Shown here: piece by piece, positions 1 through 8,702 of the stretch
Numbering within the stretch: the stretch's first letter is position 1
Layout: each line of letters begins with the position of its first letter
Origin: Desulfobacterales bacterium
Lineage (GTDB): Bacteria; Desulfobacterota; Desulfobacteria; Desulfobacterales; JAEINQ01
NCBI GenBank assembly: GCA_016342285.1
Contig: JAEINQ010000004.1
Span: forward strand, 1 to 64,000
Direction: 5' to 3'
DNA length: 64,000 nt
Program-made: the position numbers and the translations under genes
Notes under the pieces: generated by a model
What the model saw: the letters and a program-made list of their open reading frames with translations, nothing else
Told to the model about the DNA's origin: nothing
The model's database searches: none

Positions 1-341
1 CTGCCGAAACGGCGTAAAAGCGCTTAATTTCAATTATTTATATGCCATAAGCGTGGCTTTGAAAAAGGGAACTTCCGATTTAAGCGGAAAAAGGCCGCTT
101 AAATTTTTTGTTACGTTAGAATGATTAATAGGCGGTTCAAGCCCGGCCGCTGAAATCGTTTTTTTGCCATGAAAAAAGGGACTTGCGGTTTCTTCCGCAG
201 TCCCTTTTTTATTGGTCTTCCTTGTATCTGCGGCAATCCCGACAATTCCCGATGTCCGGGGGGCGGTTGCAAAATAAGGGGCCATTCGGTACAAAGGAGC
301 AACTGCCACGGCTGTCCAGCCTCTCTTCAGGGAGAAACTGA
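1..341. other. Intergenic region at window start
   Basis: No supportable gene. It holds a strong hairpin (172-210) and, at 216-246, a 31-base motif that recurs inverted at 11589-11619. A Shine-Dalgarno (AGGGAG) lies just before the start of the CHAT gene at 342. No promoter was convincing. Confidence 0.6.
172..210. terminator. Bidirectional rho-independent terminator-like hairpin
   Basis: A near-perfect inverted repeat pairs AAAAAAGGGACT(T)GCGG with CCGCAGTCCCTTTTTT around a short TTTCTT loop. A-runs and T-runs flank it, so it has U-tracts in both directions. It probably terminates a gene left of the window and insulates the CHAT gene at 342. Confidence 0.75.
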
Positions 342-3300
342 ATGGAACATAAAAACTTGCGCCCCGGCGCCCCCGAAAGGAACGCCCACCACCGATGGAC
401 ACCTGTTTTTGGATCCACCCTGATGCTGCTGTTATTACTGTTCGCTTCCGGCTGCCAGACAACCGAAAAGGCCATCTCCATCGATGAGGCCAGGCAGATC
501 AGCCTCGAGTTCAGCAACCGGTCGTTTACCCCACCACCACGGACCATCAGTGACCTGGAAAAAGAACTCAGGGTGTACACCGGCGGTGCCGAGTGCGACC
601 CATCACCCGTTGAAATACTGAGCCGACAGCAAGTGCTCGACACCTTGGGCGGAGGCGGATTCTACACCACCGAACCCTGGTGCAAAGCCAAAAAGTTTTT
701 CAGAAGAGCCGAATTCCTGGTCAGTATGGGCCATTTTGCCGAAGCCATTGATTACATCAATATGGCCATCAATGAATTTCCCTCCTACAGCGTCATGTAT
801 TTGCCCAAGGCTGCCATGTGTTACGCCTATTTGGGAGATTTTACTGCCGCATGGTTGAGGGCGGGCAGTTCCAATGCCGGCAACATGTCGGAACAGACCC
901 GGATCCGCACCCGGCGAAACTACTACGCCTCCCAGGCCGCCATCCACCAGATACAGGGGCAATACCGGATTGCGGAGGCCAATATCCGCAAAGCCATTGC
1001 CGTTTCGGAAAGCGCCCATGGGATCGCTCCATCCGAGCGGATTTTCGAACTGCTCATCGAACGCATCGAACTGGCCGAAATCTTAATGCTCCAGGGCCGG
1101 CTGCTGGAAGCCGAGGTGGCGCTAAGAGATGTCATGGCCCATCCGCTGAGCCGCGAGCCGGTGCGCAAATCCCGCGCCGCTCTAATCCTGAGCCGCATCT
1201 ATTTCGAACAGGGACGTTACCGTGACGCCGAACAGGTGGCAACCACATCCGTTGCCGCCTTTATCGCCTCCGAGGCCCACTGCTCTTCCCTGTACCTGAA
1301 CATGGCGCGTCATGTCATCGCCCGAGCCCGAACCGCCTTGGGCGAGTGGCAAGCGGCCCTGGACGAATTTGACGCCATTCGGGCAGCCATGGCGGTCCAG
1401 CCGGAACTATTTCATATCCGGTTCGAAGGTGACCCCGACTGGATCATGGCGCTGATCGGAGCCCGCCGGCTGGACGAGGCCGGCAAGATGACCGCCCTTG
1501 CCCTGCAAAAAAACACGGATTTGTTCAGCCAGGACCATTATGCAAGAGCCGAGCTACAAGGGCTTGCCGCTGTGATCGATGTCCTCAAGGGGGACGAGCG
1601 AAGCGCGTTGAAGATTTTTGCGACATGCACCCCGGCCATGATCGCCCAACAAGGGCAACCGGGAGCCGATACCGGCGGCGCCATGGCGCTGAACCAAAGA
1701 AGGGCCTTTATTCTGGAATACTACATGGGGCTCCTGGCCGACATTCATGCCGGACGGATTCCCGCAACCGCGACCTCAAAACCGGTTGAAGAGGCCTTCC
1801 GGCTCGCCGAGGCCATCCGGGGCAGTTCGGTCAAGCAGGCCGTGGGCGCTCTCAGTGCCAGAATGGCATCGGGCAATCCCGAACTCGCCGACCTGGTCCG
1901 GCGCGAGCAGGATGCCGGAAAACAGATCAGCGCCCTTCGAAGCGTTCTTTTCAATGCCCTTTCCCAGCCCGAGAAAAATTACGATGTCATCAACGATCTC
2001 AACGTCAGCATCTCGGATCTTTCAGCCGCCGAAAAGGCCATTCGGATTGAAATCGAAAACCGGTTTCCTGAATATGCCAATATGACCCATCCCAAACCGA
2101 CAAAAATCGACGCCATCCAGGCCGACCTGGAAGACAATGAAGCCATGATCGCTTTTTATGTCGGAGCCAGCCGTACGTTTGTCTGGGCGATCCCGGGTTC
2201 CGGGCAAGCGGCCTTTGCCGCCGTTACAGAAGGCCAGAAGGTCGTTGATCAAAGGGTTCGTCACATCCGAAAGGCGCTGGCCCCGGAATCCGGCAGTCTG
2301 GACGAACTGCCGGCATTTGATACGGCTGCGGCCCACGACTTTTATCAGCGCTTTCTGGCTCCGGTCAAAAAGGGATGGCAGGCGGCCAGACACCTTTCCG
2401 TCGTTCCCCACGGGCCGATCGGATACCTTCCCCTGGGCCTGCTGCCGACGGGCAAGGCGGCGTTGGAAAAAGATCCGCGGCTGTTCATGGCAGAGTACCG
2501 ATCCGTTCCCTGGCTGATTCGGGATCACAGCATTACCGTCGTGCCCTCCGCGGACGTCCTGATCACATTGCGCCGAATGCCCCCGGGGAAAACCGACCGA
2601 AGGGCATTCGCCGGAATTGGGGACCCGCTTTTCAACAGAAAACAAGCGATCGTCCAAGAGACGACAACCAGCCGTTCAATGACCCGGAGCGCCGGAGCCG
2701 GTTCTGAAAACCACATCGCTTTGCATACCCGTGCCATCCGAATCACGGAGGGTACGACCATCGATGACGGCAACCTCAACACCGTGCGCCTGGATATGCT
2801 CCAACCGTTGCCCGATACCCGCGACGAAGTGTTGAGTATCGCTTCCGTGCTGGGGGCAAACCCGGACAAGGACATCTTTCTGGGCAAAGAAGCCAGTGAA
2901 AAGCGGGTAAAGAACACGGACTTATCCGACCGTCGAATCCTTGTTTTCGCGACCCACGGACTGGTGCCCGGCGACCTGGATGGCCTGAATGAACCGGCCC
3001 TGGCCCTCTCTTTGCCTTCCCTTGCCGATGACGAGGAAAATGACGGCCTGTTGACCATGGGGGAAATCATGGGCCTGCGGCTCGATGCGGACTGGGTGGT
3101 GCTGTCAGCCTGCAATACCGCGGCCGGAGAGGGCGCTGGCGCCGAGGCGGCGTCGGGCCTGGGACGGGCCTTTTTTTATGCGGGCACCCGGGCCATCTTG
3201 TTGAGCAACTGGCCGGTGGAAAGTTATTCGGTGAGACTCCTCACCACCGACCTTTTCAAGCGCCAGGCTGAAACCCCCCTGCTCTCCCGAGACCGAGCCC

Positions 3301-3449
3301 TCCAGGCCAGTATGCTAAACCTTCTTGATAAAGGGGTTTACAAAGACCCGCAAACCGGCAAACCCCTGTTTGCCTATGCCCATCCGATTTTCTGGGCGCC
3401 TTTTTCCCTTGTGGGGGATGGGTCCGGCGCCGCCGATGCGGCCCGATAA
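342..3449 (+). CDS. TPR/CHAT-domain lipoprotein (caspase-like peptidase)
   Basis: A 1035-residue protein. It begins with a long n-region, a hydrophobic stretch (about 27-35) and a lipobox-like FASGC with Cys38, so it is probably a lipoprotein. Residues about 110-480 are helical TPR-like repeats. The C-terminal third is a CHAT domain: LVFATHG contains the putative catalytic His872 and VLSACNT the catalytic Cys924, followed by the typical GLGRAFFYAGTRAILLSNWPV. CHAT domains are caspase-like cysteine peptidases (separase/gingipain clan), so with both residues present this one should be active. The start at 342 is supported by AGGGAG seven bases upstream. The target is unknown. CHAT-TPR proteins are often found with FecR and CHASE2 proteins, both present elsewhere in this window. 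Confidence 0.88.
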   Translation: MEHKNLRPGAPERNAHHRWTPVFGSTLMLLLLLFASGCQTTEKAISIDEARQISLEFSNRSFTPPPRTISDLEKELRVYTGGAECDPSPVEILSRQQVLDTLGGGGFYTTEPWCKAKKFFRRAEFLVSMGHFAEAIDYINMAINEFPSYSVMYLPKAAMCYAYLGDFTAAWLRAGSSNAGNMSEQTRIRTRRNYYASQAAIHQIQGQYRIAEANIRKAIAVSESAHGIAPSERIFELLIERIELAEILMLQGRLLEAEVALRDVMAHPLSREPVRKSRAALILSRIYFEQGRYRDAEQVATTSVAAFIASEAHCSSLYLNMARHVIARARTALGEWQAALDEFDAIRAAMAVQPELFHIRFEGDPDWIMALIGARRLDEAGKMTALALQKNTDLFSQDHYARAELQGLAAVIDVLKGDERSALKIFATCTPAMIAQQGQPGADTGGAMALNQRRAFILEYYMGLLADIHAGRIPATATSKPVEEAFRLAEAIRGSSVKQAVGALSARMASGNPELADLVRREQDAGKQISALRSVLFNALSQPEKNYDVINDLNVSISDLSAAEKAIRIEIENRFPEYANMTHPKPTKIDAIQADLEDNEAMIAFYVGASRTFVWAIPGSGQAAFAAVTEGQKVVDQRVRHIRKALAPESGSLDELPAFDTAAAHDFYQRFLAPVKKGWQAARHLSVVPHGPIGYLPLGLLPTGKAALEKDPRLFMAEYRSVPWLIRDHSITVVPSADVLITLRRMPPGKTDRRAFAGIGDPLFNRKQAIVQETTTSRSMTRSAGAGSENHIALHTRAIRITEGTTIDDGNLNTVRLDMLQPLPDTRDEVLSIASVLGANPDKDIFLGKEASEKRVKNTDLSDRRILVFATHGLVPGDLDGLNEPALALSLPSLADDEENDGLLTMGEIMGLRLDADWVVLSACNTAAGEGAGAEAASGLGRAFFYAGTRAILLSNWPVESYSVRLLTTDLFKRQAETPLLSRDRALQASMLNLLDKGVYKDPQTGKPLFAYAHPIFWAPFSLVGDGSGAADAAR

Positions 3450-3655
3450 CCCATCGGCAATGCTTCCAAAAGGCCTGGAGGTGCCGAAAGGGCCACCCGC
3501 CGGCAAAATCAAAAATTGACCCGCCAGCCACACCTGGAATAGAATACAGGAAACATGGGGTTATGATCTTAAATGTGAACCGGGCACCGCCGGCAAAGCC
3601 GGGGGTTTACTTACGGACAGTTAAAATCGTTTGACAGAGCAGAGGAAGACAATCA

Positions 3656-4525
3656 ATGGCCACGGCAATTATTGAATTAAGACAGTATAAATTGGCACTG
3701 AGCTTCTCTCTCATTATTGCGCTCTTCCTCGCCGTTGGCATCACGACCATAAAGGGGTTGTTTACCGTCGGCAATCTCACGAGAACAATCTACGAACATC
3801 CACTGGTTGTATCCAATGCATCCCTGATTGCGGCCCTTAACATAACAAAAATACATCGCAGCATGAAAGATGTCGTATTATCAAACGCTTCTGGTGAAGT
3901 AAATGCCGCACTAAAGGCTGTAGCGGAGAATGAGCGTGTGGTTTATCAGCAGCTTGATATTATCCGAAATACGATTCTTGGCGAGGAAGGGCAGGCGCTT
4001 GAGAAACAAACCAGACTGCTTTTCATAAATTGGGAACCAATAAGAATGGATGTAATCCGGCATTTTGAATCGGGCCAGACAGAAGACGCGATTTTTATAA
4101 CAAAAACAAGGGGGGCGGACCATGCCACCAAGCTTGAAACCAAGATGATGGAATTGGCCCTATATGCAAGAAAGAAAGCCGACAATTTTTTGAAGGTTGC
4201 GGAATCAAGCCAGTCAAGGCTTGAAAAAATCACCATGGCCTTGACAATATCAGGTATTCTTCTATCCGTCATGATTGCGTCTATTACGACGACTTTTGCC
4301 ATAAAAGCGAAGAAAAGGCTACAGGGAGAAAAAGATAAACTTCAGAAAGCGTTTGATGAGATTAAGACGTTGCAAGGAATTTTACCCATTTGCTCCCATT
4401 GCAAAAAAATCCGGAACGACAAAGGCTCATGGGAACTTTTGGAAAAATATATCCATACTCACTCTGAAGCTGAGTTCAGCCATAGTATTTGCCCTGATTG
4501 CATGGTAAAATATTACCCTGAATAA
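3656..4525 (+). CDS. Membrane sensor with 4HB_MCP-like domain and CxxC-CxxC tail
   Basis: A 289-residue protein with TM helices at about 13-35 and 197-219. They bracket a helical periplasmic region resembling the four-helix-bundle ligand-binding domain of chemoreceptors (4HB_MCP). After TM2 comes a charged coiled coil and a C-terminal module with Cys246, Cys249, Cys279 and Cys282 (CSHC ... CPDC), ending MVKYYPE. I know this tail from the ends of PAS and response-regulator proteins in deltaproteobacteria; it looks like a small zinc-binding module. No kinase, cyclase, GGDEF or methyl-accepting domain is present, so the output is unknown. The start follows GAGGAAGA. The gene appears more AT-rich than its neighbours, which may indicate transfer. 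Confidence 0.75.
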   Translation: MATAIIELRQYKLALSFSLIIALFLAVGITTIKGLFTVGNLTRTIYEHPLVVSNASLIAALNITKIHRSMKDVVLSNASGEVNAALKAVAENERVVYQQLDIIRNTILGEEGQALEKQTRLLFINWEPIRMDVIRHFESGQTEDAIFITKTRGADHATKLETKMMELALYARKKADNFLKVAESSQSRLEKITMALTISGILLSVMIASITTTFAIKAKKRLQGEKDKLQKAFDEIKTLQGILPICSHCKKIRNDKGSWELLEKYIHTHSEAEFSHSICPDCMVKYYPE

Positions 4526-4672
4526 GGAGATGGCCCCCTGTCGGCCGGACAGCGTCGATGCCATGCTGCTGGATTCAATTCCCTCCGCACCCTGTACCCG
4601 GCAACTTGGGCTTTCCGGGCAACCATGTTCCCCGGAGACATGTTGCAGCCCGTTGAAGGCACCTGGCACGAC

Positions 4673-4750
4673 TCAGCCTGTTTGGCCGACCGCCGTATTC
4701 ACGGTCAGATCCTTTTCCAGATCGACGCTGGTTTCAATCTTTCCCATCAT
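4673..4750 (-). pseudogene. Possible remnant of a small gene (25 codons)
   Basis: A Shine-Dalgarno (GGAG) precedes ATGATG on the minus strand, opening a 25-codon frame (MMGKIETSVDLEKDLTVNTA...) that stops at TGA. The start reads like the N-terminus of a longer hypothetical protein and the rest is not recognisable downstream. It may be a truncated remnant or a true micro-ORF. Confidence 0.25.
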
Positions 4751-4787
4751 CGCAACTCCTGCGCACGGCCCATGGTGACAGATCAGG

Positions 4788-5738
4788 TCAGACATGGTTT
4801 CGAAGCTTCAGGGCCACCGGGTGAGGGTCGAGATAGACTTGCTGCTTCAAATAGGGCTGGTCATATTTTCGCACATAGTGATTGATCAGGGTAACGGGAA
4901 CCACCAGCGGCACGAATCCGTTGCGGTAGCGGTCAATGATCTCCAGCATTTCCTGTTTTTCGTCGGCGGAGAGATTCGCCTTGAAATAGCCGAGGATGTG
5001 CATCAGCACGTTGATCTGTTTTTTCACCGTGGTCTTCAAGGCCAGGGTTTCCAACAGGATCCCCTCGTATTGGTCAAAGAGTTCGGCACTAGGCAACGAC
5101 TTTCCGGCGGCCACCAGGGGACCCATGGCCCGGTAGTGTTTTTGGCTGTGGGAAAGGATCAAAAGCTTGTGACGGGTGTGAAAATCGACCAGTTTTCCAA
5201 GGGTCGGCTTTCCCCTGACCACATCGCGCCAGCGCCTCAGGGTAAAAATCCGTTCGATGAAGTTTTCCCGGATGCCCGGATCGTGCAGCCGGCCATCGTC
5301 TTCCACGGGAATTCGGGGAAAGCGATCCATGAACATTCGCGCAAAGATCCCCACCCCGTTGTAGAAGATCTGGGTTTTGGAGGCAAAGACCCGCAACCCC
5401 CGCATGCCGCTGCTGGGCGATTTGGTTTTGAAAATAAATCCGCACAAATCCTCTTTAGCCAACGCCTTGAGCCGCTCTTTCGCCCACCGCTGCATCTGGT
5501 CCGTCTTGTCCTCGTTGGTGCGGCTTGTGACCAGGCGCGGGTTGTCAGGGTGGCCGGACAGGTGCATGGTTTCGCGCGGGATGCCGAGCCCGCATTCGGT
5601 TTCGGGACAGACCGGAACGAATTCCACGAACTGGCCCAGGGTCTGGGCCAGATAGCGGTCCAGTTGGTGGCCACCGTTCCAGCGGACATTGTTGCCCAGC
5701 AGGCAGGAGCTGATACCGATCCGTACAGAAGCGTCCAT
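4788..5738 (-). CDS. DUF523-DUF1722 fusion protein (YbgA-like)
   Basis: A 316-residue protein read from the ATG at 5738, preceded by GGGAGGGG; a longer frame to 5807 lacks a ribosome site. Residues about 1-145 form a DUF523 domain with its conserved cysteines (ISSCLLG, PVCPETECGLG, CGFIFKTKSPSSG). The DUF523 family includes the [4Fe-4S] thiouracil desulfidase TudS. Residues about 180-310 form a DUF1722 domain (TLGKLVDFHTRHKLLILSHS ... GYFK), as in E. coli YbgA. The fusion is a widespread architecture. A role in desulfurising modified bases, or in sulfur chemistry more generally, is likely but the substrate is unknown. The gene stands alone between two plus-strand units. Confidence 0.85.
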   Translation of the reverse strand: MDASVRIGISSCLLGNNVRWNGGHQLDRYLAQTLGQFVEFVPVCPETECGLGIPRETMHLSGHPDNPRLVTSRTNEDKTDQMQRWAKERLKALAKEDLCGFIFKTKSPSSGMRGLRVFASKTQIFYNGVGIFARMFMDRFPRIPVEDDGRLHDPGIRENFIERIFTLRRWRDVVRGKPTLGKLVDFHTRHKLLILSHSQKHYRAMGPLVAAGKSLPSAELFDQYEGILLETLALKTTVKKQINVLMHILGYFKANLSADEKQEMLEIIDRYRNGFVPLVVPVTLINHYVRKYDQPYLKQQVYLDPHPVALKLRNHV

Positions 5739-6171
5739 AATCCCCTCCCGGTTGTATGAAACATTGGGTAGGTCGATGCCCCATATCGGTAAAGAATCCG
5801 CGTGCAAAAAACATGGATTCCTATTTCAAATTGAGTATTGGAAATTGGAAATTCACGGTAGCCGTTCTCGCCGGGACGGTAGAACCTCTTCCGGTCCACC
5901 ACTTGAAGTGGTGGTTTAATACCAGAATCAAAGGGTACCACCGGTGGCTGTCGCTTCTCAACGTTTATTTCCGATCCGTGGAACAGAACCCAAGGGATCG
6001 CCATCTTGACAATTGTACCGTCATGTGATTTTCATCCCAAACGTTTTTGCAAATCGTGACTCACGGTTCACCGATCGCTCAATCGCCAGGCATGGCATCG
6101 ACCGCCACGACCTTTCCGGGTTCAATACCCGGCCGCGGGTCAAACCTCATACACGGGCAGGATCAGTTACC
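5739..6171. other. Intergenic region with REP-like hairpin
   Basis: A 433-base gap between the divergent DUF523 gene and ilvH. It contains a segment (about 5826-5914) resembling 10231-10295 and ending in the near-palindrome CCACCACTTGAAGTGGTGG (5896-5914). No gene is supported. The ilvH promoter should lie here but I could not assign it. Confidence 0.55.
5826..5914. repeat. REP-like repeat, copy 1
   Basis: Shares the ordered blocks TTGAGTATTG, CTCGCCGG, GAACCT, TTCCGG and TCCACCACT with 10231-10295. It ends in a perfect 9-bp stem around one G (5896-5914). The second copy ends in CCACTGGCAGTGG instead, so the loop and stem differ while the layout is kept. It could be a degenerate REP or MITE-type element. 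Confidence 0.45.
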
Positions 6172-6675
6172 ATGGATGTACCGGGCCACTGCGAACAACG
6201 ATACGTACTGACCATGCTGGTGGAAAACGAACCCGGCGTGACAGCCCGGGTATCGGGTCTCTTTGCCGGGCGCGGATACAACATCGAAACGATCTGCGGC
6301 GCCCCCACGGCCAACCCCAAGATTTCCCGCATCACCATCACCACCCGGAGCAAACCGGAACAACTCGAACAGATCATGAAGCAGATCCGTCGGCTCATCA
6401 ACGTCACCAAACTGCGGGACATGACCGGAGAAGATGCCGTTAAGCGGGAAATGGCACTGATCTGCGTCAACGCCGCCCCCAAAAACCGCACGGAAATCAC
6501 CCGGCTGGTGGAGACCTTCCGGGCACGGATCGTGGACACCGGCCTTGAGCACTTCATCATCGAAGTCTCCGGCCGCGAAGAAAAGGTCAACGCCCTGATC
6601 CGCCTGCTGGAACCCATGGGGATCAAAAAGCTGGCCCGATCGGGCACCCTGGCCCTCTATCGCGAGCCGGAATGA
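6172..6675 (+). CDS. ilvH: Acetolactate synthase, small (regulatory) subunit
   Basis: A 167-residue protein from the ATG at 6172 (AGGA ten bases upstream). Residues about 10-85 form an ACT domain ([29 protein letters not shown]) that binds valine for feedback inhibition. Residues about 90-165 match the ALS small-subunit C-terminal domain (REMALICV ... [11 protein letters not shown] ... [13 protein letters not shown]). Length and motifs are typical of IlvH/IlvN. The partner ilvB/ilvI is not in the window, which is unusual because the two subunits are normally adjacent. ridA follows 40 bases later and is probably cotranscribed. Confidence 0.95.
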   Translation: MDVPGHCEQRYVLTMLVENEPGVTARVSGLFAGRGYNIETICGAPTANPKISRITITTRSKPEQLEQIMKQIRRLINVTKLRDMTGEDAVKREMALICVNAAPKNRTEITRLVETFRARIVDTGLEHFIIEVSGREEKVNALIRLLEPMGIKKLARSGTLALYREPE

Positions 6676-6715
6676 AAACCAAATCACTCCCAGCCTGACC
6701 AAAAGGAGCCAAATC

Positions 6716-7102
6716 ATGACACGAGAAGTCATCACCACCGACCGGGCGCCGGGCGCCATCGGGCCCTATTCCCAGGCCATTCGGGCCGGCGGCTTTATCT
6801 TCGTCTCGGGTCAAATCCCCATTGATCCGGCCACGGGCACCATCCCCGAAGACGTCACGGCCCAGACCCGACAGTCCCTGACCAACCTTGCCGCCATTAT
6901 CGAGGCGGCAGGGGCAACCCTTGCAGATGTGGTCAAGACCACCGTTTTTATCAAGGACATGGAACAGTTTTCCGTCATCAACGATGCCTATGCGGCCTTT
7001 TTCCCCGAAGCTCCGCCGGCTCGTGCCTGCGTGGAAGTGGCCCGCCTGCCCAAGGATGTGTTGGTTGAAATCGAAGCGGTGGTTCTATACACAGCGTCTT
7101 AA
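6716..7102 (+). CDS. ridA: RidA-family reactive enamine/imine deaminase
   Basis: A 128-residue protein, the normal RidA/YjgF/UK114 length. Typical motifs are [23 protein letters not shown], a Gln-Thr-rich middle, and [23 protein letters not shown] with the substrate-binding Arg. RidA hydrolyses enamine/imine intermediates such as 2-aminoacrylate made by PLP enzymes, protecting branched-chain amino acid enzymes among others. Placement right after ilvH fits that link. A clear ribosome site (AAAAGGAG) precedes the start. Confidence 0.95.
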   Translation: MTREVITTDRAPGAIGPYSQAIRAGGFIFVSGQIPIDPATGTIPEDVTAQTRQSLTNLAAIIEAAGATLADVVKTTVFIKDMEQFSVINDAYAAFFPEAPPARACVEVARLPKDVLVEIEAVVLYTAS

Positions 7103-7468
7103 GTCTTGCATAATCAAAGACTGACACCTAAATCTTAGTGCTCGAAAACACAATTTCTGCGACATATCATGTATTAACCTGGACCTGTCCTGACTTCAGC
7201 AAACTTATGTCATCGTATTTCTGACAACCGAAAGACCGACCGATTCTCCTTGAAATATACAGAAGAACAGTATAATGACCGAACATTAGAACTTAGGTAG
7301 GACCCATGGGTGCAAGAAATGAATCCGGACACATGACGTCCATTTTTCTGCTGCCTGCCGGTCCGGAGCGCGAAAACCGTTGGGGCCGTCATTAAAAATG
7401 GCGAAGCCGGGTTAAAACCGAGACCGAACGACGATTGGCTCGTCTTCGGCGACCCAGGATGACACAAT
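7103..7468. other. Intergenic region upstream of parA
   Basis: A 366-base gap with no supportable gene. It contains a possible promoter (7250-7276) giving a leader of about 190 bases before the ParA gene. No clear terminator for ridA was found. Confidence 0.5.
7250..7276 (+). promoter_or_regulatory. Possible sigma70-type promoter for the parA pair
   Basis: TTGAAA (7250-7255) and a perfect TATAAT (7271-7276) are separated by 15 bases, two fewer than ideal. The orientation is correct for the ParA gene at 7469. Confidence 0.35.
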
Positions 7469-8263
7469 ATGCGTAAAATCGCCGTCGCCATGGCCAAGGG
7501 GGGGGTCGGCAAGACCACCACGTCGGTCAACCTGGCCCACGGGCTGGCCACGCTCGGCCACCGTGTGTTGCTGGTGGATTGCGACACCCAAAACCAGGCG
7601 GCCATGTTCCTGGGGGTCAAACCCACCTACGGGCTCTATGAATTCGTCACGGGAAAGGACCGAAACGACAATCCCATGCCGCGCCAGGAGACGCTCTTTG
7701 AGGCCCGCAAGAACCTCTGGCTCCTTTCCGGAGGCATGCGACTGGTGGAACTCAAGCACTGGCTCGGCGAACAGCCCCGGGAGACGCGGCAAGTCGTCCT
7801 GGCCAAGGCCCTGACCCCCAAACCCGACACCCTCGACTTTCTCATTTTCGACTGTGCGCCGGGATGGGACGTGCTCAGCGTCAACATCCTCATGGCCGCC
7901 ACCGAAGTCATCTGCCCCGTCGCCCTGCAGGGCCCGTCCATGGAGGGCCTCAAGACCTTCTTCGCCTACCTGCTCTCGGCCCAGAAGCTCAACCCGGACC
8001 TGCAGCTCAAATACGTCCTGCCCACCATGTTCGATCGCCGGACCCGACAGTGTTTCGACATCATGAAACAGTTGATCAAGATCTTCAGACGCCAGCTCTG
8101 CGACCCCATCGCATACAACGTCCGGCTCTCCGAAGCCCCGGCCCACGGACAGACCATTTTCGAATACGACGCCAAGGCCGTGGGCGCCAATGGATACAAA
8201 CGTCTCATCCGGAGGATTATCGACGATGGCCGCCCAGAAAAAAAAGACGCCCCAGTTCTTTGA
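7469..8263 (+). CDS. ParA/MinD-family partition ATPase
   Basis: A 264-residue protein with a deviant Walker A, KGGVGKTTT (residues 10-18, signature Lys10), Walker A' VLLVDCDTQNQAA, and Walker B LDFLIFDCAPG. It is a full-length ParA-type ATPase lacking the N-terminal HTH of plasmid P1 ParA. Such ATPases form dynamic patterns on nucleoid or membrane and position DNA or protein cargo. It overlaps by 38 bases a small gene with a ribbon-helix-helix-like C-terminus, an arrangement like ParF-ParG-type cassettes. No plasmid replication genes, ParB or obvious parS repeats are visible, so it may position a chromosome-encoded cargo rather than a plasmid. Confidence 0.9.
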   Translation: MRKIAVAMAKGGVGKTTTSVNLAHGLATLGHRVLLVDCDTQNQAAMFLGVKPTYGLYEFVTGKDRNDNPMPRQETLFEARKNLWLLSGGMRLVELKHWLGEQPRETRQVVLAKALTPKPDTLDFLIFDCAPGWDVLSVNILMAATEVICPVALQGPSMEGLKTFFAYLLSAQKLNPDLQLKYVLPTMFDRRTRQCFDIMKQLIKIFRRQLCDPIAYNVRLSEAPAHGQTIFEYDAKAVGANGYKRLIRRIIDDGRPEKKDAPVL

Positions 8264-8537
8264 AGACGATTTTCTCGATCCGGTCAAAGCCGCCACCGGC
8301 ACCGCACGGACAGCCAGCGCCGCACCCGGCGACAAGCCGCCGAAGAAAAAGGCCGGGTTCTATCTCTCCGTGACGCTGCTGGACCGGTTCAACCGCAAGT
8401 TTCACGAACTCAACCTGACCGGGCTACCCGTTGAAAACAAATCAGCCCTTCTGGAGGCCGCACTGAAATTCGCCCTGGACGACATGGACAAAAAAGAGTC
8501 AAGCCTGGTGCTCAGGGATTTCTCCCAACCGGGTTGA
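8226..8537 (+). CDS. Small RHH-like partner of ParA
   Basis: A 103-residue protein using the ATG at 8226, inside the end of the ParA gene (38-base overlap). The N-terminus is basic, Pro/Ala-rich and probably disordered (residues 1-48). Residues about 50-95 (GFYLSVTLLDRFNRKFHEL ... NKSALLEAALKFALDDM) have the strand-helix-helix pattern and the NKSALLEAAL helix typical of ribbon-helix-helix dimers. This resembles ParG-type partners, where a flexible N-terminus stimulates the ATPase and the RHH part binds DNA. The function is inferred from the pairing; no family name is certain. Confidence 0.7.
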   Translation: MAAQKKKTPQFFEDDFLDPVKAATGTARTASAAPGDKPPKKKAGFYLSVTLLDRFNRKFHELNLTGLPVENKSALLEAALKFALDDMDKKESSLVLRDFSQPG

Positions 8538-8625
8538 GCGGATTTTCGCCTGAATAACGTGCCCCGGAGATCGCCCCTGCCGGGGCAGGAATGGAGGCTC
8601 AAAGGACGTAACCGCCCATTTTGCC

Positions 8626-8681
8626 TTGAACCCTTGAACCCTTGAACCCTCGAACCCTTGAACCCTTGAACCCTTGAACCC
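8626..8681. repeat. Tandem 8-bp repeat (TTGAACCC)x7
   Basis: Seven uninterrupted copies of TTGAACCC, one with a T-to-C change (8650-8657). It lies just upstream of the rfbA ribosome site, in a position to vary in length and perhaps affect expression. The complementary reading GGGTTCAA is a common low-complexity motif. Confidence 0.9.
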
Positions 8682-8702
8682 TTTTATCATCATGAGGAAA
8701 CA

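Noticed and set aside
130..150. T-arm-like sequence GCGGTTCAAGCCCGGCCGC, possible tRNA or attachment site
   Set aside because: The T-stem does not pair properly and no acceptor, D-arm or anticodon arm can be placed.
4794..5759. A 321-codon plus-strand frame opposite the DUF523-DUF1722 gene
   Set aside because: The minus-strand protein has conserved cysteine motifs and a good ribosome site; the plus frame is a shadow.
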